Positions 1 to 6,625 of a stretch of DNA of 11,513 nt are shown here, in pieces. The notes beneath the pieces are model-generated. The model was not told where the DNA came from and did not search any database. It was given only the letters and a program-made list of their open reading frames with translations. The stretch's first letter is position 1, and each line of letters begins with the position of its first letter. Made by a program: the position numbers and the translations under genes. Origin of the DNA: Lentisphaeria bacterium UBA1791. GTDB lineage: Bacteria; Verrucomicrobiota; Lentisphaeria; Victivallales; Victivallaceae. The stretch lies in the NCBI GenBank assembly GCA_002314455.1, contig DCFZ01000025.1:27611-39123 (forward strand). Reading direction: 5' to 3'.

Positions 1-1
1 A

Positions 2-22
2 GATGAGAGATGAGAGATGAGA
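2..22. repeat. Three tandem copies of a 7-bp unit
   Basis: GATGAGA is repeated three times exactly, and the array may continue beyond the left edge of the window. It is too short and too simple for a CRISPR. It lies next to a G-run motif that resembles the one at the right end of the window on the other strand. Confidence 0.8.
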
Positions 23-197
23 AAGGGGGGCTGCTGCAAGACTTGCCGAGGTTGAGTAACCGAGGTATTTGGGCAGGCGCAAAGCTGTGTACCGCGCCGC
101 CGGCGCGGATATGGAACTCCAGGGGACAATTGACGTAAGCATACCGCATTGTTACGTTTGCTTACACCCTATTGTTTTAGTCTGACAAGTCCGACAA

Positions 198-216
198 AGA
201 CGCCCATATCGGGGCG
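198..216 (-). terminator. Weak hairpin just after coaD
   Basis: On the minus strand a 5-bp GC stem, CGCCC/GGGCG (positions 201-205 and 212-216) with a 6-base loop, starts 6 bases past the coaD stop and is followed by TCTTTGT. The stem is short and the T-run is broken, so it is at best a weak intrinsic terminator. Confidence 0.3.
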
Positions 217-221
217 CACCG

Positions 222-704
222 TTACTTTTGCAGTTTGCGGCGGATCGCCTCTTCGACCGGGGCGGGCACGTAGATCGCGAAATCACCGCCTAAAGACGCG
301 ATTTCCTTGACCAAACTCGACGAAACGAAAGAATTTTTCAAGGTCGGAGTCATAAAGATCGTTTCGCAACCGGGGAGCAACCGGCGGTTCATCAACGCCA
401 TCTGCAGTTCGTATTCGTAATCGGAAAATGCGCGAAGACCGCGCAGAAGCGCCTGCGCATCGTATTCCTTGATTGCGTTGACGATCAATCCGTCGGTGGC
501 GACGACGTGGACTTTTTCGCCGAGGTCGTGACAGCTTTCGGCAATGAGGTCGCGCCGTTCTTCGAGCGTGAAGAGGGGGTTCTTTCCGGAATTGACGGCG
601 ACGGCGACGATGACGCGGTCAAACAGCCGGCAGGCGCGGCGCACCAGATCGAGGTGTCCGTTGGTGAAAGGATCGAACGAGCCGGGGTAAATGACGGTTT
701 TCAT
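222..704 (-). CDS. coaD: Phosphopantetheine adenylyltransferase
   Basis: CoaD (PPAT) transfers AMP from ATP to 4'-phosphopantetheine to give dephospho-CoA, the next-to-last step of coenzyme A synthesis, in the cytoplasm. The 160-residue product has the usual family length and begins directly with the nucleotidyltransferase signature. PGSFDPFTNGH (residues 7-17) includes the T/HxGH ATP-binding motif TNGH. RGLR (88-91) and the following acidic/aromatic stretch, and SSSLVKE (128-134), which matches the second nucleotide-binding motif, are also present. No key residue seems missing. The ATG at 704 is chosen because the conserved N-terminus starts at its first residues; no good Shine-Dalgarno precedes it. 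It is divergent from ribF across an 88-base gap holding promoters for both genes. The two enzymes share the same catalytic fold and both make adenylylated cofactors. Confidence 0.97.
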   Translation of the reverse strand: MKTVIYPGSFDPFTNGHLDLVRRACRLFDRVIVAVAVNSGKNPLFTLEERRDLIAESCHDLGEKVHVVATDGLIVNAIKEYDAQALLRGLRAFSDYEYELQMALMNRRLLPGCETIFMTPTLKNSFVSSSLVKEIASLGGDFAIYVPAPVEEAIRRKLQK

Positions 705-725
705 GATTTTCGCAAAACGCTCCCG

Positions 726-754
726 TTGATTTATCAGCGTACAGAATGTATTTT
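726..754 (+). promoter_or_regulatory. Predicted sigma-70-like promoter of ribF
   Basis: TTGATT (726-731), a 17-base spacer and TATTTT (749-754) precede ribF. An alternative -10, TATACT, lies at 756-761 without a matching -35. The start point would be near 761, so this transcript and the coaD transcript would overlap by roughly ten bases at their 5' ends. Confidence 0.5.
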
Positions 755-770
755 ATATACTATACGCTGA
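734..770. repeat. Inverted repeat centred between the coaD and ribF promoters
   Basis: Perfect 8-bp arms, TCAGCGTA (734-741) and TACGCTGA (763-770), are separated by 21 bases. The centre, near 752, falls between the predicted -10 boxes of the two divergent genes. The symmetry fits a dimeric regulator site, but no regulator is identified and chance cannot be excluded. Confidence 0.55.
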
Positions 771-787
771 AACCGGGGAAAATGCAA
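759..787 (-). promoter_or_regulatory. Predicted sigma-70-like promoter of coaD
   Basis: On the minus strand TTGCAT (782-787) and TATAGT (759-764) are separated by exactly 17 bases, a good match to the sigma-70 consensus. Transcription would begin near 752, giving a leader of about 48 bases. The -10 box overlaps the right arm of an inverted repeat and lies across the start region of the opposing ribF promoter. Read by eye. Confidence 0.6.
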
Positions 788-792
788 TTTTT

Positions 793-1716
793 ATGCTGAT
801 TCGTTTTTTGACAGAAGCGCCGGAACCCGAGATGCCGCTGGTCGTGGCGCTCGGCGTTTTTGACGCCGTCCACATCGGGCATGGCGAGATCATTTGTCAT
901 GCGCGTGCTTTGGCGGCGAAGCGCGGTGCGCGGGTTGCGGCGATCACCTTTTTTCCGCATCCGCGTGAAGTCTTGACCGATGCGCCGCCGATCTTGCTGT
1001 TGCCTGCCGGCGAAAGGATTTCGCTTTTGCAGTCGGCGTGTGCCGACGTGGTCGGGGGCATTGAATTTTCCCGGGAATTCGCCAATTGGAGCGCGCAAAC
1101 TTTTTGTCGTGCGCTCGCCGCCGAATTCGGCAAAAATCTCGTGGGCATCGTCGTCGGGAGCGCATGGCGTTTCGGCCGTGGCGGCGAGGGGAACGTCGAT
1201 CAACTTGCCGCATTTTTTGCGCCGTTTGGCGTCGCCGTCGATGCCGTGCCGGAAAAAAAATATCGGGATCAGATCATTTCCGCAAGCCGCATCCGCGATG
1301 CGATCGCGCAGGGATTTCTGGATGACGCCGCGGCGATGCTCGGCCGCAACGTCGCGCTTTACGGCGCCGTCGATCACGGATTCGGCGATGCGGGCAAACT
1401 TTTGAATGCGCCGACGATCAATCTCGCGGTCTCTGCGGGCGTCCTGCCGCCGAATGGCGTTTACGCAGGAACGGTCGCTCTCGCCGACGGCCGCCGTTAC
1501 GCCGCCGCCGTCAATTGCGGCATCGCGCCGACTTTCGGCGACCGCACCCGCCGCGTCGAAGCGCATCTGATCGACTTTTCCGGAAATCTCTACGGAAAAA
1601 CGATCAAGTTGGAACTTCTGAAGTTCATCCGTCCGGAAAAGCGTTTTGCCGATGTCGCCCAATTGAAAACGCAGATCGCCGCCGACGTCGCGCTCTGTCG
1701 TGAGGCGGCAAAGTGA
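793..1716 (+). CDS. ribF: Bifunctional riboflavin kinase / FAD synthetase
   Basis: RibF phosphorylates riboflavin to FMN and then adenylylates FMN to FAD, in the cytoplasm. The 307-residue protein has the usual two domains. The N-terminal FAD synthetase domain carries GVFDAVHIGH (21-30, with the HxGH nucleotidyltransferase motif), FFPHP (53-57) and ISASRIR (162-168). The C-terminal flavokinase domain (about 183-305) carries PTIN (207-210, for the family's PTAN), NGVYAG (221-226) and VEAHL with the expected catalytic Glu256. The glycine-rich loop before PTIN is diverged: the family's LGFPTAN reads as LLNAPTIN, so kinase activity is likely but less typical. The ATG at 793 has only a distant GGGGAA upstream, but no better start exists. 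Its TGA overlaps the GTG of the next gene, so the two are probably co-translated. Confidence 0.95.
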   Translation: MLIRFLTEAPEPEMPLVVALGVFDAVHIGHGEIICHARALAAKRGARVAAITFFPHPREVLTDAPPILLLPAGERISLLQSACADVVGGIEFSREFANWSAQTFCRALAAEFGKNLVGIVVGSAWRFGRGGEGNVDQLAAFFAPFGVAVDAVPEKKYRDQIISASRIRDAIAQGFLDDAAAMLGRNVALYGAVDHGFGDAGKLLNAPTINLAVSAGVLPPNGVYAGTVALADGRRYAAAVNCGIAPTFGDRTRRVEAHLIDFSGNLYGKTIKLELLKFIRPEKRFADVAQLKTQIAADVALCREAAK

Positions 1717-2426
1717 AAACAATCGGCGTCACCGGCGCGGCGGGATTTCTCGGTTCGCACCTCGTTGCGCGACTGCAAAAAGAGCGGTTTTTGGTCCGTG
1801 AGATCAACCGCGCCGACTTTGCCGATATGGCGGTGCTCGCGGAAAAAGTTGCCGTTTGCGACGACATCGTTCACTTTGCCGGTTTGAGCCGCCACGAAAA
1901 CGGCGAATACCTTTATCGCACCAATCTTGAACTTGGGGAAAAACTCGTTTGCGCCGCCTGCCGGAAAGCGGGAAATTCGCCGCGGCTCATCCTTGCTTCG
2001 ACGACGCACATCGACCGCGAAACACCTTATCATCAAGCCAAACGCGACCTCGCCGCGCTTTTTCGTCAAAGCGGCAAAAAAAGTGTGGAATTGCTGATGC
2101 CAAACGTCTTTGGCGCAAACGGCAAACCCTTCTACAATTCCGTCGTTTCGACGTTTTGCCGTTTGTGCGCCGACGGGAAAACGCCGGAAAGGATCGACGA
2201 CGTCGAACTTGCGTTGATCTACGTCGACAGCTTGATGGATGAGATTGTTGAAATTCTGTGCGACGGGGCGATTTCGGGGCGCGTCAGAGTCGCCGACGAA
2301 TATCACGTCGGCTTGATCGGAGTGTGGCATTTATTGACGCGCCTGAAGTGCGGCGCAACGCCGGCAAACGATTTTGAGCGCGATCTTGCGGCGACCTTGT
2401 CGGGTTACCTTAAAAACTCACGTTGA
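1713..2426 (+). CDS. NAD(P)-dependent sugar-nucleotide reductase/epimerase, CapF/WbjC-like, without cupin domain
   Basis: This is a short-chain dehydrogenase/reductase of 237 residues. GVTGAAGFLG (5-14) is the Rossmann GxxGxxG motif, HFAG lies at 54-57, STT at 96-98 and the catalytic YxxxK pair is Tyr106/Lys110. PNVFG (130-134) followed by YNSVVSTFC (141-149) and a later LIYVDS resemble the reductase domain of the CapF/WbjC/FnlB family. Those enzymes reduce UDP-4-keto-6-deoxy-hexosamine intermediates during synthesis of UDP-N-acetyl-L-fucosamine for capsule or O-antigen. The family's C-terminal cupin domain is absent: the protein stops where the reductase domain would end. The GTG at 1713 overlaps the ribF stop by 4 bases and has GAGG seven bases upstream. 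No other polysaccharide gene is nearby, so the substrate is uncertain. The 3' end overlaps the convergent CDC123-like gene by 17 bases. Confidence 0.8.
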   Translation: MKTIGVTGAAGFLGSHLVARLQKERFLVREINRADFADMAVLAEKVAVCDDIVHFAGLSRHENGEYLYRTNLELGEKLVCAACRKAGNSPRLILASTTHIDRETPYHQAKRDLAALFRQSGKKSVELLMPNVFGANGKPFYNSVVSTFCRLCADGKTPERIDDVELALIYVDSLMDEIVEILCDGAISGRVRVADEYHVGLIGVWHLLTRLKCGATPANDFERDLAATLSGYLKNSR

Positions 2427-3138
2427 CGTCGCCGTTGAGCTGAAGCGGCGGCGCCATCAGGACGATGCCGGCAACTTTGCTCCAGTCGCGATCCCAGCTG
2501 CGGAGCATCAGGGGGTCGGTGGGTTCGCCCCACGCGTTGAAGTCGACGATCAGGATCTCATTGCCCGACGTGATGTAAATATCCATCACAAGTTTTTCCT
2601 TGGGGAGCTTGCCGGCGATTTCCTGGACGAATTTTTCCGCCATCTGCCAGTATTTGTCACGGACGCCCTCAAGCCGGCGGTAGTGGCGGTCGAGGTGGTA
2701 CTGACTCATCGCCATCAATTTGCCGTCGATGAGGAACAGGCGGAATTCGCGGGGCCACGTCATCCGGCGGAAGGGGCGGATGCAGATGTTTTCAACCAAT
2801 CCCGCCTGCGCGGCGGCGCGGACTTTTTCACTGGAAGCGAGGTTGAAAAAGGTGCTCTGCGCGGAGTAGGTCGCGCCGCGCTTGCCCGCATAGCGTTCGG
2901 TGTCGGTCGGGGCGCAGGTGTCGACCGAGGCGAAGCAGTTGCCGGGCACGTCGGAAAGCACTTTTTTGAGTTCGGCGATCATCGTATAGGAAAGCGTATT
3001 TTGCATGATGGCTTCCATATCGCCCGTGCCAATCAGTTTGGCGAGGTCGGGGTCGACCGGGATGAAGTGCGTGGGAAAGGCGTATTCCCCGAGCGTAGCA
3101 TACCATTCAGGCATCCGGCAGAATTTTTCAATTGTCAT
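2410..3138 (-). CDS. CDC123/D123-like ATP-grasp protein
   Basis: The 242-residue product resembles the CDC123 (D123) family, divergent ATP-grasp proteins. Eukaryotic CDC123 helps assemble the translation initiation factor eIF2. Visible matches, in order, are APTD (76-79, compare SAPRDA in the human protein), IRPF with Arg121 at the place of the family's LRKW, REFRLFLIDGKLMAMSQ (130-146, the family's EFRxF...SQ stretch), VMDIY (184-188) and IVDFNAWGEPTD (197-208, the family's IDFNPxGxxTD). Asp186, Asp199 and Asn201 would be the metal/ATP ligands. The protein is shorter than the eukaryotic form (about 330 residues). The ATG at 3138 has AAGGAG six bases upstream (3145-3150); an in-frame extension upstream would run into the previous gene and looks non-coding. 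It is the last gene of a tightly packed minus-strand run after def and a membrane protein. Its substrate is unknown; a peptide or protein modification role is an inference from the fold. Confidence 0.8.
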   Translation of the reverse strand: MTIEKFCRMPEWYATLGEYAFPTHFIPVDPDLAKLIGTGDMEAIMQNTLSYTMIAELKKVLSDVPGNCFASVDTCAPTDTERYAGKRGATYSAQSTFFNLASSEKVRAAAQAGLVENICIRPFRRMTWPREFRLFLIDGKLMAMSQYHLDRHYRRLEGVRDKYWQMAEKFVQEIAGKLPKEKLVMDIYITSGNEILIVDFNAWGEPTDPLMLRSWDRDWSKVAGIVLMAPPLQLNGDVNVSF

Positions 3139-4039
3139 AAAAATCTCCTTTGGAGTCGTGTTGGCTTTCCTGTTGCCAGGTGGTCTCAATGCGGCGCGCG
3201 ATGTAGATCCAGTAGACCAGCATCGCAAATAAATAAACCTGATAATAGCTGAAAAGCGGCAGATCGAGCATCGGGAAAAAGGCGGCGATCAGCATCGCGG
3301 GAAATCCGGCGTAGATCACGCTTTTCCATAAATTGATACCGCGCAACATCCGGTGATTGGCGATCGAAAAGAGCAGCGTCAGTATGCCCGTCCAAAAAAA
3401 GCCGAGGACGATCGTTATAAGAAAATGCTGCAGAAACGCCACGATGAAGCAAATCCACCGGATAAGGTTGGCAATGTCGGCGACGGAGTGGTAAACGGCT
3501 TTTTCTTTTGTTTTCTGCGTTGCGGGATCCACTTCCTGAAACAATGCGTCGAGCGTGGCGCGGTCGCCGGAAAAGGTTTTCATCATCTTGGTTTCGCCGA
3601 CGTGGATGACGCTCCAGCGATTTTCGTCGACCCGGTTGGCAATGGAAAATCGTCCGTTGTGCCAGAGCACGAGATATTGCAATCCGCCGAGGTCGGCGAT
3701 GCTTTCCTTGGGGGATTCCGTCTTGCCGGTGTAGCAGAGTCGCCCGCAGTTGGGCAGGACGATGGAACGCGCCTTGTTTTCCTCGTTGCTCGGGTAAAAA
3801 CCGTTGTCGCGGTAGATGATGCTGGGACCGAACGTGCCGGTGAAACTCGTCTGGGAATCCTCGATCCAGCGCTGGATCCGGACGTACTGACCGATGGCGA
3901 CCAAAAACGAGAGGATCGCCGCCAGAAGCACGAACTGCAGCAGAACTTTCCAAAAAGGATTGCGCACGATGACCGGCGCGCACTCCGTACTGCGGCAAAG
4001 CGAAAAGAATGTGGCAAAGAAGCCCGGCGCCTTGCTCAT
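3128..4039 (-). CDS. Multi-pass membrane protein, DUF1189-like layout
   Basis: I do not firmly recognise this 303-residue protein. One hydrophobic helix lies at about 30-52. It is followed by a polar region of some 140 residues (55-190), probably extracytoplasmic and including Cys98 and Cys102. Then come about four membrane segments (roughly 193-210, 212-228, 241-258 and 264-282) and a short charged tail. An N-terminal helix, an outside domain and a C-terminal helix bundle match the plan of DUF1189 proteins (Yip1-like), but sequence similarity is only a guess. The ATG at 4039 overlaps the def TGA by 4 bases (ATGA), and the 3' end overlaps the CDC123-like start by 11 bases. Translation of the three genes is therefore likely coupled. 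The tight packing suggests a shared job at the membrane, but none is known. Confidence 0.75.
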   Translation of the reverse strand: MSKAPGFFATFFSLCRSTECAPVIVRNPFWKVLLQFVLLAAILSFLVAIGQYVRIQRWIEDSQTSFTGTFGPSIIYRDNGFYPSNEENKARSIVLPNCGRLCYTGKTESPKESIADLGGLQYLVLWHNGRFSIANRVDENRWSVIHVGETKMMKTFSGDRATLDALFQEVDPATQKTKEKAVYHSVADIANLIRWICFIVAFLQHFLITIVLGFFWTGILTLLFSIANHRMLRGINLWKSVIYAGFPAMLIAAFFPMLDLPLFSYYQVYLFAMLVYWIYIARRIETTWQQESQHDSKGDFYDN

Positions 4040-4629
4040 TTTTTCTTGACCCTTATGTAATTGACGCGTTTGCCGTCGGCGCGAAGTTTTGTCAGTTCGC
4101 CATCGATGCGCGCCGCTTCTGCAGGGGAAAGCCGGTCGGTGAAAACGACGCCGTGCAAATGGTCGATCTCGTGTTGCAGACAGCGCGCGAGCAAGTGATC
4201 GCATTCGATCTCGATTTCCTGATTGGCGAGCGAGGTAAAGTGGACGACGACCCGTTCCGGCCGGACGACTTCCGCGTAAATGCCGGGTACGGAAAGACAC
4301 CCTTCTTCGCGGGAAACCATCTTGCCCGCCGTCGAAACGATGCGCGGATTGACCAGCGCAAGCGGCATCTGGTGGAGCAACAGCTCCTCGCCGGGCGAAA
4401 GCACGACGTCCTTGTCCTCCGGCGCCGGCACGTCGATCACGACGAGCTGTTGCGACAGCCCGATCTGCGGCGCGGCAAGCCCGATGCCGTCAAAAAGATA
4501 CATCGTCTCGACCATCTGTTTGGCGAGTTCGACGGTTTCGGGCGTGATGGTCAGGATCGGCGCGGCTTCCTGTGTCAATACGGGATCGCCGCTGGTGCGG
4601 ACGGTATACTTTTTTTTGCCTTTAAACAT
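4036..4629 (-). CDS. def: Peptide deformylase
   Basis: Def removes the formyl group from the N-terminal methionine of nascent proteins at the ribosome; it is a metal enzyme, usually with Fe2+. The 197-residue product has all three signature motifs: GIGLAAPQ (48-55), EEGCLS (108-113) and QHEIDH (152-157). Cys111, His153 and His157 are the metal ligands and Glu154 the catalytic base. The length is slightly above the usual 165-190 because of a longer middle section (about 66-85) and a basic tail ending in KKK. The ATG at 4629 gives the expected N-terminus; only a weak GGA lies upstream. It starts 20 bases beyond the T-run of a terminator that follows the tolC-like gene, so it needs its own promoter or readthrough. 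It usually neighbours fmt, but here it is followed by a membrane protein and a CDC123-like ATP-grasp gene. Confidence 0.96.
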   Translation of the reverse strand: MFKGKKKYTVRTSGDPVLTQEAAPILTITPETVELAKQMVETMYLFDGIGLAAPQIGLSQQLVVIDVPAPEDKDVVLSPGEELLLHQMPLALVNPRIVSTAGKMVSREEGCLSVPGIYAEVVRPERVVVHFTSLANQEIEIECDHLLARCLQHEIDHLHGVVFTDRLSPAEAARIDGELTKLRADGKRVNYIRVKKK

Positions 4630-4648
4630 TTGCTTGTTTTCCGTATAG

Positions 4649-4678
4649 AAAAAAAGCCGTCGGTCAAACCGGCGGCTT
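4649..4678 (-). terminator. Intrinsic terminator after the tolC-like gene
   Basis: Arms at 4668-4678 and 4654-4664 form an 11-bp stem with one G-U/A-C exchange and a 3-base loop, followed on the minus strand by seven T. It starts 10 bases past the tolC-like stop and ends 20 bases before def. This is a textbook intrinsic terminator and would separate the efflux gene from the def cluster, apart from readthrough. Confidence 0.88.
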
Positions 4679-4687
4679 GTCGTTTGG

Positions 4688-6538
4688 TTATTTGCGCTCC
4701 GTTGCGGAAGCGGGGATCGCCGCCGGTTGGGGGGCGCCGGAAGCGGCGGGCGCCGCTGCCGGAGTTGCTTCCGGAGCGGTTGCCGGAGCGGCTTCCGGAG
4801 CAGGGGCGGCAGGTTGCGCTTGCGGCTGCAATGACTGCGGAGTCTGCGGCGTGCGCGGTGCCGTCTGATCGAGTTCTTCCTCGATCTTCTTGAACTTTTC
4901 CTCCGCCTTTCTACGCTGTTCCGCCTGGACGGCGGGGTCGGTCTGCACGGGGCTTCCCGCCTGCGACGAGATGCCGGAAGGCAACGCCGATTCCAACTGC
5001 GGCACGTTGGGAATGGTCTCCTTGGAGCCGGCAAACGTTTCCGCCGGCACGCTTTCCATACCGGGCGCCGCCTTGGGATCGACCTCTTCCGGCTGATTTT
5101 CGTAGTAGGTCGCCGTATTGACGCCGACCGCGGCATCGAGTTGCGCGCGGGCGTTCTGAATATTGATGTAACTCGTGGCGAGGTTCGCCTCGGCATCGAC
5201 GAAGTCGCGCTGGGCTTCATTGAGACGGGTCAGCTCGGTGTTGCCGGCGCGGTATTCATCGTCGACGAGGTCGCGCTGTTTCGCCGAGAGGTCGCGGACT
5301 TGCTTCAACAGCTTGGTCGCGCGTACGCTCTGGATATAGCTCGCATAGGCGGTGCGGACGTCGTTGACCACCTGGAACCACTGCGCCGCCGCCTGGTAGT
5401 CGGCGATCGCGAGGTTCGCCTGATACTCGCGCATCTTGTTGTAGCGCGCCAAGCCGCTGAAAATGGTCCAGTCCGCCTGGAAGCCGTAGCTCATGCTGGT
5501 GTTGTCGCTGCTGGAGCGGTAGTCGTAGGTGCCGTACGATTCATTCTTGTAGGAACTGCTGGTGGTGTAGCCCCAGTTGAAGAAGGCGTTCACCGTCGGC
5601 GAGAAGGAAGCGTACTGTTGATAGAGTTGGTACTTGGCGATTTCCAACTGTTCGCGATAAGCCTTGAGGTCGGGACGGTTCGCCAACGCAGTGTCGAGGT
5701 AGAAGTCGATCGCCGGCAATTCGACGAAATCGGTCTCGATGTGACCGGAAAATTTGACTTCCTTGGGGAAAGTCCCGTCGGGGTAGCCCATCAGCAGCGC
5801 CAGCGCGTAGAGCGCGCTCTCGTATTTGTATTCCGCCTGAACGACGCTCACTTCAGCGTTGTTCATCAGAATGGCGAAGTTCAGCACACTGCTCAACGGC
5901 ACCGCGCCGGCTTCAAACTTGTATTTGGTATCGCGCAGCGAGATCATCTGGAACTTGCGGTCTTCCTCGGCGATACGGCGGTTTTCGATCTGGAGCAACA
6001 CGCTGTTGTAGGCTTGCGCCACGGCGAGCATCATCGTACGGCAGGCGTTGGCGTCCAGATTCTGGTAGTATTTTTCCGAGTGGCTCGCCGCCATCACGGC
6101 GAATTCGCGGTTCAAACCGTCGAAGAGCAACATCGTTGCCTGGATCCCCGTGCTGGTGTTGAAACTGTCGGTGCGCGGATGGCGAACGTAATAGGAAGTG
6201 CTCGCGTTGTCGTTGGTGGAAGTATACCACGAATCACTGCCGCTCAACGAGAAGCTCGCGGTGATTTTCGGCATATAGCCGGCGAAGCTCTGCAAGTAGC
6301 GCATATGCGCCGCCGCGACCGAATGGTGTGCCGCGATGTAGGTCGGGTTGTTGTGCAACGCGATCCGCTGGGCGTCCGCCAGCGACAAACTGGAAATATC
6401 CTTGAACATTTCGTCCGCCGCGTCGCGCTGACGCTGCGTGTAGCTCTCGCCGAGCGTCGCGACCGGCGGCGCCGGGTACTCGTAACAACCGCCGAGGATT
6501 GCGGCGGCGGCAAGTGCGAAAAGGTAATGCTTTTTCAT
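4688..6538 (-). CDS. TolC/NodT-type outer-membrane efflux lipoprotein
   Basis: This is an outer-membrane channel protein of the OEP family, which works with inner-membrane pumps and periplasmic adaptors to export drugs, toxins or other compounds. Of 616 residues, 1-17 form a lipoprotein signal with lipobox LGGC, so Cys18 would be lipidated. Two OEP repeats follow (about 50-250 and 275-470). They show the family's long helices and features such as PTYIAAHHS, FDGLNR in the first repeat, NRPDLKA at the start of the second, and TIFSGLARYN. Beyond 475 is an unusual tail of about 140 residues with a short charged helix (536-558) and a low-complexity Ala/Pro/Glu end. The ATG at 6538 is chosen for the signal peptide and an AAAGGA eight bases upstream. 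No adaptor or pump gene is adjacent, so the partner must be elsewhere. A terminator follows. Confidence 0.9.
   Translation of the reverse strand: MKKHYLFALAAAAILGGCYEYPAPPVATLGESYTQRQRDAADEMFKDISSLSLADAQRIALHNNPTYIAAHHSVAAAHMRYLQSFAGYMPKITASFSLSGSDSWYTSTNDNASTSYYVRHPRTDSFNTSTGIQATMLLFDGLNREFAVMAASHSEKYYQNLDANACRTMMLAVAQAYNSVLLQIENRRIAEEDRKFQMISLRDTKYKFEAGAVPLSSVLNFAILMNNAEVSVVQAEYKYESALYALALLMGYPDGTFPKEVKFSGHIETDFVELPAIDFYLDTALANRPDLKAYREQLEIAKYQLYQQYASFSPTVNAFFNWGYTTSSSYKNESYGTYDYRSSSDNTSMSYGFQADWTIFSGLARYNKMREYQANLAIADYQAAAQWFQVVNDVRTAYASYIQSVRATKLLKQVRDLSAKQRDLVDDEYRAGNTELTRLNEAQRDFVDAEANLATSYINIQNARAQLDAAVGVNTATYYENQPEEVDPKAAPGMESVPAETFAGSKETIPNVPQLESALPSGISSQAGSPVQTDPAVQAEQRRKAEEKFKKIEEELDQTAPRTPQTPQSLQPQAQPAAPAPEAAPATAPEATPAAAPAASGAPQPAAIPASATERK
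4759..4800. repeat. Four copies of CCGGAG at a 12-bp period in the tolC-like gene
   Basis: CCGGAG occurs at 4759, 4771, 4783 and 4795, each 12 bases apart. The array encodes the four-residue period of the Ala/Pro-rich tail (APEA, APAT, APEA, TPAA). It is an in-frame coding micro-repeat likely to vary in copy number between strains. Confidence 0.75.
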
Positions 6539-6590
6539 TTCTCTTTTCCTTTCCAAACGGATATTCAAAAAAATTTTAATGCTAAACAAT

Positions 6591-6602
6591 TATCTTAAGA
6601 TA
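6591..6602. promoter_or_regulatory. 12-bp perfect palindrome over the predicted tolC-like -10 box
   Basis: TATCTTAAGATA is self-complementary and contains, on the minus strand, the proposed -10 box of the tolC-like gene. The position fits a repressor operator. Being AT-rich and only 12 bp, it could also be chance. Confidence 0.45.
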
Positions 6603-6625
6603 GCATCTCCTTTGACTTTTTACAA
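6597..6625 (-). promoter_or_regulatory. Predicted promoter of the tolC-like gene
   Basis: On the minus strand TTGTAA (6620-6625), 17 bases, then TATCTT (6597-6602). Each box matches consensus at four of six positions. The leader would be about 50 bases. A small inverted repeat GACTT/AAGTC (6614-6618 and 6624-6628) overlaps the -35 box. Confidence 0.45.

Larger units (their letters stand above)
1..221. other. Non-coding stretch at the left edge, with small repeats and hairpins
   Basis: I find no credible gene here. The stretch opens with three tandem copies of the 7-mer GATGAGA (2-22), followed by a G-run and GGCTGCTGC. CCGAGGT occurs twice (46-52 and 60-66). A GC-rich inverted repeat, CCGCGCC/GGCGCGG, lies at 92-98 and 102-108. 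A second perfect one, GTAAGCA/TGCTTAC, lies at 135-141 and 159-165 with a 17-base loop. The region is downstream of coaD, which ends at 222, so part of it may be the 3' untranslated end of that transcript. The function of the hairpins is unknown. Confidence 0.6.

Noticed and set aside
2..22. Tandem GATGAGA as a CRISPR fragment
   Set aside because: The units are 7 bp with no spacers, so this is a simple tandem repeat.
760..1722. Minus-strand open frame covering ribF
   Set aside because: It has an Arg/Asp-rich composition typical of shadow frames, and the plus strand encodes a complete RibF.
4630..5220. Upstream in-frame extension of def
   Set aside because: It crosses the terminator and reads the tolC-like gene out of frame as Arg/Pro-rich sequence; the deformylase homology starts at 4629.
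5141..6598. Long plus-strand open frame of 485 codons opposite the tolC-like gene
   Set aside because: It is antisense to a clear OEP gene, lacks any recognisable motif, and long antisense frames are expected in GC-rich DNA.
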